NCBI GenBank assembly: GCA_036346205.1
Contig: JARFJB010001947.1
Span: forward strand, 1 to 64,000
From: Vesta saturnalis
Taxonomy: Eukaryota > Arthropoda > Insecta > Coleoptera > Lampyridae
DNA: 64,000 nt
Direction: 5' to 3'
The notes beneath the pieces were generated by a model that saw nothing but the letters and a program-made list of their open reading frames with translations, made no database searches and was not told where the DNA came from. Each line of letters begins with the position of its first letter. Position 1 is the stretch's first letter. Made by a program: the position numbers and the translations under genes. Below are positions 45,361 to 57,131 of this stretch, piece after piece.

Positions 45361-45962
45361 GATTGGTTGATTTCATAACGCTTAAAACGTGAAAACGAGT
45401 TGAAAATGGTAACATCTAATTTATATTAATAAAAATGAAACAGGAGGAGATTCAAGAAAAGAAAAAATGGAAAAGGATCCAACAAGAATGATACCTATTC
45501 GTCTAAGGGTTTACTTTTAAATAAAAATTCGAAGACGTAAATGAAACGGAAACTCCAAGGAAAAAGAAAAAAGAAGAAAACTTTTAGTTGAGGAGAAAAA
45601 CATCTCATATTTTAAGGATAACGAAGGTTTGATTCAGTGTGGCCATTGGTACAACTGAGCTCTCTGGAGTTTGAAAGCAGATAAATAGTAAGGTGGATCG
45701 AGTTTTCATTTTTTCGAAACTCATATTCGGCAACTGCGGAAAAGATGCTACGTAGAAGCAGAATTATGATTGCATTAATATATATGACAAATTCAATTGC
45801 TTTATACTGCCCCAATGACTTTAAAGTTTTGAGAATTTCTTGAAATTAGCATGAAAGTTACGTTTTATGGAACAAAAATATTATAAAATGGGTTTGAGTA
45901 TTTTTATTGTTTTTTCTAGCATAATAAGTATAATATAATAAAAAGTTACAAAAATTTACCTA
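45361..45962. other. Spacer between the satellite and the orphan gene
   Basis: A short Lys/Glu-rich plus-strand frame (MKQEEIQEKKKWKR) at 45435 is not supportable alone. Purine-rich. Confidence 0.35.
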
Positions 45963-47973
45963 TCACAATGGTCGATACTCATTTTTCGTGTTAAAAACTG
46001 GCATGACTTTGCGTGAGTTTAACCTTGCCTTGATAAATCCGTCTCTTCTTTTGGGACCACAAACAGCCATAGCAGACTCTGTGACGATTTTTACACACCT
46101 TTCGGTTGCTTGTGTGTGACATGGGAAGTTGTAATGCAAGGTGTTAAAGCTTTCGTTTGTCGAGCTTTTAATATTCTACGCAAAGCCAGTACTCTTACAG
46201 TATCACTTTCTTCAGCCAACATAGCTACTAAGATGTTTTCTGCGTGCCCAAAAAATCCGTTTCTTTGAATGACTGGATCGATAATTGCCTTTAACTGGTT
46301 TGGCAAGTGTCGCGATAACCTCACAGTTTGATGTAAGTGCTTAGCACCGTAAATGCAAAGTGGCTGAGTTTTTATTGCAAACCACATCGGTGCATAAACT
46401 TGTAATATAAAATTCACCAATATGAGCAAATTTTCGGTCGATTCAAGCGAGGAAACATACAATCTAAGAATTCTATTACCTGTCGTAAGCCACCTTGAAT
46501 GCACCATTTTTCCAGGATTCTTCTTGAACAAATTTTCGGCGCATGAACCAGAATTAATAGCTTCGCACATATCGTACAAATAAAGTTGGTCTGTGCTTAA
46601 ATCTTTCTTATTTGCTACATCAGGCAAAGTACAGTTGATGGATCGGAATGGCACAAGGGGAAGCCGCTCACAATCTTTTAAAGCTTGTCCTGTAAGTCCT
46701 GTGAAGCTTTGAGGCCCAGCTGTGGTACGATCAAGATGCCCAAACAAATGACGAAGTGGGAGCTCATTCGCATATAATTGACAGATGCACCATTGTAATG
46801 GTTTTCTCAATTTCATTTCCCAATATCGTACAACACCTCCTTTGATACCTGTGTTAACAGCAGTCCCATCACACTCCACCACTATAAGCTTATTATAATC
46901 GATATTCTTGGTTTCTAAAAATTGTGCGATGTTCTTGCTTATAATCGTGGCCTTTCCAGATGTTAAGGACATGTGTCCCACGTATTCAGACCCAGGTTCT
47001 TTGAGCAAGCTCAAATGTTCTTCAAATATGATCTTTCTTCTAGACTCCTCCAATGCAAGAGTCTTGTCCTTGCGACCATCAAAATATAACCCAAAGTTAT
47101 CACCTTCAAAGGTAAAGGGTGTTTCAGTTAAGCTCGTTCTCTGTTTTTCACGAGCACGGCGTATTTTGTTTCTGTCAATAACATTGGATAAATCATCCTC
47201 GGAAATGAGGCCCACATTTTGTAGTGTAGCTGATACAATCGCTGCTCCAGCTCTATCGGAAACCCCAAATCTATCCAAAGTTTTGGAAATTGCGCTAAGG
47301 TCATTAAGTTTCTGGAACTTCTGTGAAATTTCCGGCTCATGGGTAACTTGAGACGACTTACAAGTTGAAGACACACGTTGAATTTCAGAGCGTACACTGC
47401 TTGATGAAAGAGATTCTGCGTGATGTTTTTCTTGAAACACCTCCTGTTGTCCCTTTTCTATTAAGGTTATCGGTTATTCTTTTAGTTTCCTTGAAGTCAA
47501 CGTTGCCGATAGCCATTTTTCGATTAGTGCGTTGATCGAACAAAAAGTCTCGTTCTTTTAAAGGTATTTTGTTTGCTTTTTGCCAGTTACAAGAATCGAA
47601 ACACTTACATTTGCATGATTCTATGTCAAACAGGCACTTTGCTTCCTCTTTGAATCATGCGATCCTTTCTTGGTAGGTTTTGACATCTTTTCTGGACGCA
47701 TAGGGTTTTAGTAAGTTCCTATACTTTGAGTCTTTTCACTATGGCACGATGGTCTATTACAGGAATTGAAGCCAACTCCCACTGCTTTATCAACTTTTGA
47801 GTAAGTTCGGTACACGTGTCATTAACTAGGTTTTTATATTGAGTGTTTTTGTTTCGAGTAATCAACAAATAACACAACAAAACGTCTTCGTAAGTTGGCA
47901 AACTGGCCGGTGTTAAATCTCGTCCATGGGCGAATATAGGACACACCAAATCACTTCGTAACACGGACATCAT
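45963..47973 (-). pseudogene. Orphan transposase-like gene (CDGTAVNTG family), nearly full length, four lesions
   Basis: Runs from MMSVLRSDLVCPIFAHGRDL at 47973 to NTKNEYRPL and a stop at 45963. Segments in order: an N-terminal part with YEDVLLCYLL; a Cys cluster CLFDIESCKCKCFDSCNW (47590-47640); FLFDQRTNRKM; FDGRKDKTLAL; VVECDGTAVNTGIKGGVVRY (46850); WCICQLYANELPLRHLFGH; a long conserved middle with HSRWLTTGNRILRLYVSS; and the end CVKIVTESAMAVCGPKRRDG. I remember similar uncharacterised proteins repeated in arthropod and Hydra gene sets. Conserved acidic residues plus multicopy behaviour suggest a transposase, but no function is shown. Lesions: a frame change near 47720, TGA at 47655-47657, and frame changes near 47445 and 46090. 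The longest undamaged part is 449 codons (46091-47440). Confidence 0.65.
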
Positions 47974-48082
47974 GTGGAGAAAACGATTAGTTGACGCAAC
48001 ACAATGTCACCACTCACGCCGCGTCCAGCGTAAACGCTAAAGCCATACTAATATGACGGGTTACGGAAATATTACCAATAGA

Positions 48083-48111
48083 CTTTGCGGCTGCGTAGCG
48101 CAGTGGCAAAG
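48083..48111. other. Short imperfect palindrome
   Basis: ctttgcggctgcg and cagtggcaaag form a hairpin around tagcg, just upstream of the orphan gene. It may be a remnant of that element's end. Confidence 0.35.
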
Positions 48112-48239
48112 AGGGGGGCGATGCTAATGATGTAATTAGTTAAGAAATTAAGTAAATCCTGTATCCCTGTACATATTAATCATTTAATAGTGATTAAATG
48201 GTTCATAACAAAAATGAAAAATAACGATTTTTCCATTTT

Positions 48240-48545
48240 TGTGTTTACATTTAAGCACCTTGGGCCAGTATTAACTATGCATATTTTTAAGAAAATATAT
48301 TCTGATCAAAATATGCAGTTCATACAGCAACTTTCTTACACTGGGCAATTTTGATATAAAGGAAAAACAATTCAAAATAAAAATCAGAAAAATGCTGATT
48401 TTTACTTTTATGGAAAAAGTTTAAGCCCCTTGGGGCAGTATTAAATGTAAATATTTTTCAGTAATTTTTTTATAATTAGAACATGTATTCGATGGAGCAA
48501 CTTTTGCATAATGGCCAATATTTATTTGGTGAAAATTTGTTTTTT
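48240..48545. repeat. Diverged direct duplication, ~170-bp period
   Basis: tttaagcaccttgggccagt (48250) recurs as tttaagccccttggggcagt (48420). Each is followed by attaa, an atatttt block and, about 90 bp on, gcaactttcttacac / gcaacttttgcataa. Confidence 0.6.
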
Positions 48546-48934
48546 ATATATATGGAACGATCCACCCAAATAAATAAGTGAATTTTTCTGTTTTCCAATG
48601 TCAATAATTTGCTAATGTGGCTATTGTGCACTTTCCTAAAAACAATTTTTAACCTCGTTTGTAATTACTGTGCTAATGTAAGCTGTCATATTTCTTTGTT
48701 ATAATTCATACTCTTCATGGTAATTTCGAAAGATGGAAAAGTTTAAATTTTAATTTAAACTTTAACACGCCGATAAATACCGTATAATTACACTGTACGC
48801 CTAAACAGTAATATTTAAATTAAGTGGATTTTTACTTTGAAACAAAGGCAATGAAAGAATACAAGGAATTCAATATTTATATTCCTTTTTTTTTTGGAAA
48901 ACATATATGTACTAGCATTTATTTATTTATTATT

Positions 48935-49064
48935 CAATTAAAAATCAGAAGATATATGTGCTAATTCGTTATATACATTTATTAAATTTATTTATAATAA
49001 ATGAATGTATAATATAATAAATGTATAAAACGAATTAGCACATATATATTCTGATTTTTAATTG
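48935..49064. repeat. Palindromic MITE, 130 bp
   Basis: CAATTAAAAATCAGAAGATA at 48935 is the near-exact inverse of the sequence ending at 49064, and the arms run almost to the centre (gtgctaattcg / cgaattagcac). It lies 16 bp outside the Tc1/mariner-like element. Confidence 0.75.
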
Positions 49065-49989
49065 ATAAAAATTATCGCAATTGCGGTCGCCGCCACTGAT
49101 TTGTTAGGCGACTTTTGTTTATTTTAAAATGACAATACATGTTTGGTGGTCCTTTAGTATTTTGAAATATCTTAATTTTCAGATTTTTTTAAATAATGTA
49201 CAGGGCGTGTCACTATTTGTAAAAACACCTTTTTTTAATTTTTTTTAAATGGCACCACCCCCATAATGTTAGTGTCATTTGATGCGTTGTTTGATATTTT
49301 TTCTTTTTCATCAAGCATGTCATACCTAAAATTAATAATTTTCATAATATTTTCAGTTTATTTGTGAAATTGCGATTGTAATGCTAAAATACTGAAAATA
49401 TAGGTATTACGTAGGCCGTGGGATTGTAGTTTCTTATAAAAAAAATTTTTCAAGTAAACTCAAGAATTAATATGGCAAATACAAATTGATTTAATGAATT
49501 ATTTTAAATTTAACAGGCTTTTTTGAGCCAAATTAATTAATGCATTAAAACTGCTTCTAGGCAAATTTAAATAAGTCCGTAGTAAAATTTCTGAAGTACT
49601 CAATTTGATTATGTTCAGATCAACGATTTCATTTTTTACGTTTTCTTGTAAATGTATAGAGGTGCCCATGAATTGTAGTTTCACGCTAAATAATTTTTTA
49701 TAAAAGAAATTTCTATCACAACACAAGTTTTGAAATACTCTCAATTCTATTTTAAAAATTCGAACCTTCGAAAGTATTTTTAATGTATTTTTTTATCTAT
49801 TGGCATTAGCAAATTTGTCTTAATATTGTAAATTAACTATGCATTGTTTTCAGTGAATTAGGCTGGTGAAAACAACTGTAAATATGTATTATTTTTATAT
49901 GCAATACTGTTTAACAAAATTAACAAATACAAATTACAACAAAACAAGAAAAATAAAATGAAAAAGAAAAAAAAATTAAAACTAAGTTT

Positions 49990-51056
49990 CTCATTAAATG
50001 TTCGAATGTTCTTCCTTCAACTTTAATACATTTATCAACACATCGCAAAAAACTATTCTTCACTAATGTCGGTCGAATGATATTTTGATATTCTGATTCT
50101 TTCCTTCATATTTTGTGGTGTGGTTGAAATTTCTTTATACACATAATCTTTTACGTAACCCCACAAAAAGAAATCGAGTGGGGTCAGATCACGTGCCCTC
50201 GGTGGCCAAGAAATGGGTCCTCCTCGACGTATCCACTGATTTTCTTTTCAATAATATCCAATACTAAGTGGTTTAAAAACGCTCGTACGTATCGATGGTA
50301 GTGGGCGGGTGCACCATCATGTTGGAACCACATATTTCCATAAACTGCTTCATTAATATTTTGAAGAAGGTTAGGTAGCACATCTCTTAAAAAATTTAAA
50401 TACATCTCGCCGGTTAGAGTATCTTCAAAAAATAAGGACCTATAAAATGGGACCCAATAATCCCTCGTCAACCTCCACCCCCCACCCCACACATTTAGTG
50501 ACCACCGATTTTGTTGATCCAATTAGGATTTTCAGTGCTATAATAATGGTATGTTATGTCTGTTCACTAACCATTACTTTTGAAGGTAGCTTCTTCACTA
50601 AATAGTATAGAATTGATAAAATTAGTAACTTCTGCAATTTTTTGCAAAAACCATTTGCAAACATTAATTCGTCGTTCAAAATCTTGACCATAGAGTTGTT
50701 GCTGAAGTTCTATATAATATCCACGGTATTTATGGGCATTTAATATATTTTTCATGCTAGATTTTTATATCAGTCATATGTGATATTTGTGAAGTACCTA
50801 CATGAGGATTTTATTGGATTGCAAGTAAAACTGTAGGTTGGTTTTCATCATATGTCACAGCTTTATTAGCCACTTTCCGTTTTTGAAATTCAACACTACC
50901 TGTTTCTTCAAATATTTGTAAAAGATTTTGAAACGCGTTACGCCGCGGTTTTTTTTCAGCATAGGGTTGTCGTGCTGCATAAATTCTACTTGCCAGTAAG
51001 CAATTTTTTTGACATTCTCCAAGAATAAAAATCATTAAAACCATTTCCTGAATATT
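49990..51056 (-). pseudogene. Tc1/mariner-like transposase (DUF4817-type N-terminus), broken
   Basis: A cut-and-paste DDE/D transposase. The N-terminal helix-turn-helix part reads LASRIYAARQPYAEKKPRRN and LLQIFEETGSVEF, matching the DUF4817 pattern (A-x-x-Y-x-x-R-x-P...R-x-T-F-x-x-L...E-T-G-S). Next are NPHVGTSQIS, LNAHKYRGYYIELQQQLYGQ, NVCKWFLQ, ILFSEEATF (first catalytic site, Glu instead of Asp), RWSLNVWGGGW, MWFQHDGAPAHYHRYVRAFL (second Asp) and, after a shift, GGPISWPPRARDLTPLDFFL with WGYVKDYVY (third acidic residue). It ends RTFEHLM near 49993. Stops at about 50810 and 50520-50560 and shifts near 50780 and 50250 disrupt it. Confidence 0.8.
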
Positions 51057-51909
51057 TAGTCATTTTCAACACTTTAAAACACACATTAGGTTTAAACTGA
51101 ATGGAACCAATTTCTACAAACAATTTTTCTTTTTTAACGCAATATTCACTTTTGTTTTTTAAATGCGAGTTGAAACATAATTGAAAATAATCTTTGTTAT
51201 TTGATCAGTAACCAAGTTGAACGTAAACAAATTGGGTACTTCAGAAATTTTACTAAGGACTGATTTAAATTTAGAAATTTCATTAAGGATGGATTTAAAT
51301 TTGTTATAAACGAAAGAGTGACTTGTGTAAGAGTATGCACCAATTTTGTTAATAAAATTCTGTTAAATTTAGAATAATTTAATTCAGTCAATTGGTAGTT
51401 GTTATATTAACTCTTGTTTTTACTTGGAAACATTTTTTAGCATGAAAAAGAACGCCAAAGTTTCTTTTATAAATTAAAACAACTTGATTAAAAAATTCTT
51501 TAGCGTGAAACTACAATTCCATGACCATCTTTACACGTTTACATTTACCAAAAGACGCAAAGAATTAAATCGTTGATCTTAACATAATCAAATTGAGTAC
51601 CTACTTCAGACACTTTACTAAGAACTGATTTAAATTTGCCTAGAAGCAAGAGTGTTTTATGCATTAACTTTGTTCAAAAAAGTTTGTTAAATTTAAAATA
51701 ATTTATTAAATCAATTTGTTTTTACTTGAATATTTTTTTAGTAAGAAACTGCAATCCCGTGGCCAACTTAATACCTCCATTTTCAATTTTTTTGTATTAC
51801 ATACGCAATTTCACAAATAAACTGAAAATATTTTGAAAATTACTAATTTTAAGTATAAAACATGCTTGATGAAAAAGAAAGAATGTCAAAAATTGAATGA
51901 CACGATTAT

Positions 51910-51924
51910 GGGGGGGGGGGGGGG
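51910..51924. repeat. G15 homopolymer
   Basis: Fifteen consecutive G in the right inverted arm; the left arm has ccaccccca at the same place. It can form quadruplex-like structure and is a likely assembly-error spot. Confidence 0.9.
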
Positions 51925-52158
51925 TTATAAAAAGCTGTTTTTACAAACAGTGACACTCCCTGTACATTATTAAAAAAAATCTGAAAATTAAGATATTTCA
52001 AAATGCTACAGGACCACCAAAAACTTGTCGCCTTAAAATAAACAAAAGCCGCCTAACATATGAGTGGCGGCGACCGCAAGTGGGATCATTGAATATCTAT
52101 AAAATCAAAGGTACCAAATGTAAGCGTATTTTATGGGATTTCCAAATATGTAATAATA

Positions 52159-52221
52159 TACAGGGTGTTTTATTCGAAAAATATAAGTTTATTTTTCTCC
52201 AACCGCTTGACACACCCTGTA
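52159..52221. repeat. 63-bp remnant with TACAGGGTGT...ACACCCTGTA ends
   Basis: Perfect 10-bp inverted ends of the type seen in the neighbouring Tc1/mariner group; the interior is 43 bp. A further accctgtata occurs at 52337. Probably an internal-deletion derivative. Confidence 0.55.
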
Positions 52222-52579
52222 TGATCACAAATATCTTTATAATCTAGTGCCTATTGGTCTCTACCCCTGGTCCAAAAACCATTTCTCTAACTTATTTCGT
52301 CTTTGTACAGTCTTCCACCCCCGCCTCGTTTGGCCACCCTGTATAGTCAAAGTAAATTCTTCCAATGTCTTGTTTTCCGATGCCATATCTAAAAATCTTC
52401 ACACGGATATTCACACAAAGCGTACAAAACTGTACCTAATGAAATGCAGCAGTAAATTCGTGAATCACCTTTTTTTAAATCACGTCCAAGCTATGACCTT
52501 GCCGAGTTTAGGATCACTTATAATAGCATACATGATATTTGTTACTACTCGTATTATAAATTAAATCATAAATTTAAGG

Positions 52580-54490
52580 ATGCCAAGAAAATCTGTGGTG
52601 GAAGAATCAGAGCTCGTACCGATTTTTCTCCAGTACAGGGACGAAGTAATAACCTCCTTAAATAGACCGGCGGCTGAGATATGGCAGTTAATATCCAACG
52701 ACTTGCAATGTAAAATCTCCCCCAATGCTTTACATACATCTGTTCGTGCCAACCGTTATGACGTGCAAACTATTCTTGGACTTCCTAATTCTACCTGCAA
52801 AATCAACTCAAGCAGCGATGAAGACGATGACTTTTATCGAAAATGATTCTGAATCTATTGATTCTCATATAATTACAATTACAAAGAATGAGTGGCTTAA
52901 AATAAAACCTATATTGGTCACAACAAACAACAGAAACATTTACAAGCTGAAGAAAGGTTGGTCTTCTGTTGTTCACAGAGAACTGTGCAAAATTGATCAA
53001 AATTTTTGATTATGGGTTTTTACGAACCATTTTATCACACACGTGCACCTACTATTTGAAAATGAACAGTCATTACTCCGAATTTAATGATAAAATTCTT
53101 ATAATTAGCAAACATGGTCCAATTAACGATGAAATTGTACTGCAAGTTAAGATTTTGCGCTCTGAACCGAAAATGCTTACTAATAGAAAGAGAAAATTAC
53201 TAGGAATAGAAATAAAATGCATTGGTAATTTATTGTGCGAAGGGAAATTGTCTATTAATTTGCAAAGAGAGCTAGCATACTCATGTATGGAAAATGAAAC
53301 CATGAATACAAGGAATATTTACTACTTAACCGTACTAGGAAAGTGTAAACATGAATATGTATCCAAGAAAATGTCTATTTTGGAATCTGGAAACACTTCA
53401 ATTGGCAATGTATTGTCGCTGAAACACGTTGAATTGGATAAATTTATGCTATACTATTGGTCACCGGAGCAGCTAATGATATATAATAACTTCGTTAAAT
53501 CAAATACCGATTCTTTGCTAGCAATTGATGCAACAGGAACGCAGTACTTGGTGCAGTAGCTTGGTCTTTGTTAGATTTGTCACTTCAACATTATCTAACA
53601 ATGTCAGTGAGATTGTTAACTAAGCTATCTGACCGAGTTCCTAAGGTGTACATCAGAATACATTACTCTCACGTTGTCAAAACTATTTGTCGCTGGAACT
53701 CAATCAAGAAACCAAATTTATTGCGCAAATTTTATGTAAGGAAGATTATGATAATGAGCAAAGCAAATACACTTGATGATGTTGAAGATATTTTGAAGAG
53801 TTTGCTAATTGTATGCAATAGTGAATATTCTGGATGTGATGACCAAGAAGTTCCTACTGCATCTGAAATACACAAAAGGAAATTAAAAGCTATGATTTAT
53901 GGGTTAGATATCGTAGATAAATCCGACACTGAGGTTCATAATATATCGACACATAACGATGATGTAGATAACATGCACACGGATCCAGATTTAGGCTATG
54001 ATGAGACAGATAACATCATTGCTTGGTATGATAATATACTCCGGGAATGTTTAACACTCTGCAACGAACGAACTTCTAATGAAAATTATCAGTTTCGACC
54101 TGAAATAGTTCAGATCTTATAAGATTCATTCGAACATTTGTGCTGTGGTCAGGAGTGATGAGGCCCTTTTACAAGTACATACATCCCACCCTATCCTCTT
54201 CAATTGTAGAGAGCTACTTTAATGATTTAAAAAACCGAACCTTAAATGGATATTCGGACTTAAAAGTAGATAAATTTGTCTTAACCCACACCCAAGCCAT
54301 CCACGCTCCTGATGATAATTGTAAATTCAAATATACACAAATCAGGCGAGTTTTGGTATCATTTTTACGCAAACTAGAATTAAAATTATCTTTGTATATC
54401 ATCTGCGCAAACAAAAAATCGAGGACGAGGAAATGAATAGGTACTATCGATAAGGCGGAAAAGGATACAAGAGTTGCAACAGACTTCACA
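52580..54490 (+). pseudogene. Orphan DDE-like transposase (IDATG / SSIVESYF family), broken
   Basis: Begins MPRKSVVEESELVPIFLQYR at 52580 and is readable through three frame switches: SLNRPAAEIWQLISNDLQCK and NALHTSVRANRY; ITKNEWLKIKPI and YKLKKGWSSVVHREL; a 196-codon block (52969-53559) with MLYYWSPEQLMIYNNF and DSLLAIDATG; a block from 53568 with VPKVYIRIHYSHVVKTICRW; then MRPFYKYIHPTLSSSIVESY, FNDLKNRTLNG and KVDKFVLTHTQAIH (54160-54300). I recall proteins with IDATG, YIRIDVAH and SSSIVESxFNDLK in this order as multicopy uncharacterised genes of insects. The Asp of IDATG and the Glu of VESYF are candidate catalytic residues. The region that should hold the middle Asp, between YLVQ and LDLSLQHYL, is deleted. 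A donor-like CACAG|GTATAAG at 54489/54490 suggests an intron follows. Confidence 0.55.
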
Positions 54491-54913
54491 GGTATAAGGG
54501 AGATTCCATTATTAGTACTTAGCTAAAATGTGTTTACGAGTTTATATTACTCATATGTGTAACTATAACGTTATGTCCTATGCAGGAATCCTTTATTTAT
54601 TATAATATTTCATAAGAGTTAGAATACCTTTAATTGTTTTATCACTTTTTTTAACCTTCATCCGGGCGCGTGCACGGTAGATTATCGTAATTGGCATTAA
54701 AGTGCATGTAATCGTTCCTTGAGGAGTCATTGGAAGGTGGGAGGGAGATGTATTCTCTAGTTTGACATTTTGACGCTAGGGGTCTTAAAAATTTTATCTT
54801 GGTACGGCGAGATTTAGCTTCAGTAGTGATTAAAAGTTTGCCAGGCGCGTATTACGGTAGTTTACCATCAAGCGCCCTAAGACGTGATTTTTTCTCACCG
54901 GACTCCGAACAAT

Positions 54914-56922
54914 ATGTAAGTAACAATTTTATCCGTTTTTACTTTTAGTTACCTTTCATAACCTAATAGGTAGTTATTATTACTTAAGCTCTACTATTTG
55001 TAGCAGTAAGGACCTTCTAATAATATTACATTATTGTCCTGTTCAAATTAGTTGTTTATCTTGATTGGGTATGTAGTTACCAATGTGTTTTTAGTAAGTA
55101 TGGTTTCATTCTTTCAGGTATTCACATTTACGCGATTGTAGAGGTAAAAGCATTCTGGATATTTTAGACCAGGGTTCTGATGAAGAGCCTCAAGCAGGAA
55201 TCCAAGAAGAGCAAATTGATGATCCAGACGATATTGATTTTGATCCTCAAGAGATTCACGTGAATGAACACAGCAGTGACTCTGAGGTTAAATTAGACGA
55301 CGCTCCGTTTTTCGAGGAAATGGCCGTCCTCAGTGACCAACGTGAGACCGAAAACGTTTCATTTTTCATTGGAAAAAATAATGATACATTGTGGGCTAGT
55401 AAACCTCTTTCGATTACCAGAAAAACAAGGTCAAAAAGCATTATAAAAACCATTCCTGGTCCCAAGGGAGAGGCTAGAAAATGCAAATTAAAACTTGAAT
55501 GTTTTCTTCAAATTATATCATTGGAAATGATTGATGACATAGTCAACTATACAAACATCTTTTTTGCTAAAAGGCTAGCTGAACGTATAGAATTGTTTGA
55601 AACTACGATACGCGAAAGAGATTACAAGCCGACGTCAATGTCAGAAATAAAGGCAGTTTTTAGAGCTTTATTCCTAATTGCAGTAAAACGTGGCAACCGT
55701 GCTGATTTTTGAGAATTTTTTACAAAAGACGGGACAGGATTGATAATATTGAGAGCTAATTTCAGTGAAAGACGATTTCGCTTGTTACTCGGATCTCTTC
55801 GTTTTGATGATGTTAGGACTCGTGAAGAGCGAGTGAAAATTGATAGATTAGCTCCAATTCGAGAGTTTCTTTCAAAATTCCTTGGAAATTGTCAAGCAGC
55901 CTATAATGTAGGAGAGAGTGTAACTATTGATGAAATGTTGGTGACTTTTCGTGGACGCTGCAAGTTTATTCAATACATGGCTCAAAAGCCGGCCAAGTAT
56001 GGATTGAAAATTTACGCTCTCTGTGACTCACAAACGTTTTATACGTATAATATGCAGGTGTATTGTGGTACTCAACCACCTGGGCCTCACGTCACCTCGA
56101 ATAAACCTTACGATATCGTGAAGAACTTGACTGAACCTTTGAAGTGGACGAATCAAAACGTTACCACAGAAAACTTTTTCATTAGTTATCCGTTGGCCCA
56201 ATATTTATTATCGGTTGGCTTTACATTTCTAGGGACACTGCGAAAAAATAAGGCTGAAATTCCACCTGAATTTGTGTCGGAAAATAAAAATCTTGTTGCT
56301 GGCAATCATTTATTCGGTTGTAATGACGAATCAACTTTGATCTCTTTGGTTTTTGGTTCTTTCTACATTACATGACGACCATCAGGTCGATAATGAAACC
56401 GGGAAACCGATTCAGATAATGGATTATAATGCCACGAAAGGAGGAGTGGACGCTGTTGATCTTATGTGTTCACGAATCTCCACTTCCAGACGAACTAACA
56501 GATGGCCAATGACCATTTTCTTTAGAAATCTTGATATTGCCGGGATCAACTCGATGAGGATTTATCAAATAAATAATCCTGGGGAAACCTTCCCAAGGCG
56601 TGATTATCTCAAAGAACTGGCCATGCAATTGATTGATGAAAATTTGAGGGAACGAGCAATAATCCCAAATTTGCCAAAAGATTTGTCTATTTTGCTAAAA
56701 AAAATACAGAGATGAAGAAAATGAGAATAGAAGCACTACAGAGGCCGTTCCCAATAAACGTCCTTTTGCTTCATTTGTGGGTCAAGGAAAAATAATATAA
56801 CAAAACTACCTTGCCATGCATGTGGTAAGAGCGTTTGTCAAAAACATTCGCATCATAGATGTGACAACTGTGCAATGACGAACAAAACATCAAACGACGA
56901 AGACGAAAACGGAGATTATTAG
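54914..56922 (+). pseudogene. piggyBac transposase, two lesions
   Basis: A DDE-family transposase that excises precisely at TTAA. Exon 2 begins at 55118; joining it to a first exon ending AT at 54915 (donor GTAAGT at 54916, acceptor ctttcag at 55111-55117) creates ATG across the junction, followed by YSHLRDCRGKSILDIL. An acidic N-terminus, then RALFLIAVKRGNRADF and a TGA at 55710-55712. In the same frame come FRLLLGSLRFDD, VTIDEMLVTFRGRCKF (first Asp) and QNVTTENFFISYPLA (second position, Glu where D-N-W/F-F-T-S is usual). A frame change with loss of about 15-20 codons occurs near 56350, then YNATKGGVDAVDLMCS (third Asp), RRTNRWPMTIFF, and a C-terminal Cys/His domain LPCHACGKSVCQKHSHHRCD at 56810-56870 that binds the ends. 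Stop at 56920-56922. No longer active. Confidence 0.9.
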
Positions 56923-57131
56923 GTTTAAGTAATTGTTCATAGTTTTAGGATTATGTTTTGTTTTTCGTTAGTACAAATTGTAACTAATTTCTTTATGCAG
57001 ATTTTGTAATTTGAAGGCTACACTTTATTTTACTTTATACCTACTTATTATAATATTCTATAATTTTATTGAGTCCATATACTTTATTCTATACTTACCA
57101 TTCTTCTTAGTACCGTTAGTACCAATGGATA

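Larger units (their letters stand above)
49081..52079 (-). mobile_element. Tc1/mariner-like element with ~550-bp inverted ends
   Basis: The ends start TTGCGGTCGCCGCCACT (49081) and its inverse (to 52079). The arms match, with indels, over at least 500 bp: gcttgatgaaaaag/ctttttcatcaagc, tttcagtttatttgtgaaat and its inverse, and acgatttc...caaatttaa. About 120 bp in, both arms contain a second terminus-like sequence, TACAGGGCGTGTCAC at 49198 and GTGACACTCCCTGTA ending at 51964, typical of this Tc1/mariner group. The real transposon may therefore be 49199-51963, sitting inside a larger palindromic context. The right arm is echoed again at 51190-51530. One transposase gene, on the minus strand, lies between. 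Confidence 0.75.

Noticed and set aside
46908..47351. 147-codon plus-strand frame
   Set aside because: Antisense of the orphan gene, whose minus-strand reading has clear conserved motifs.
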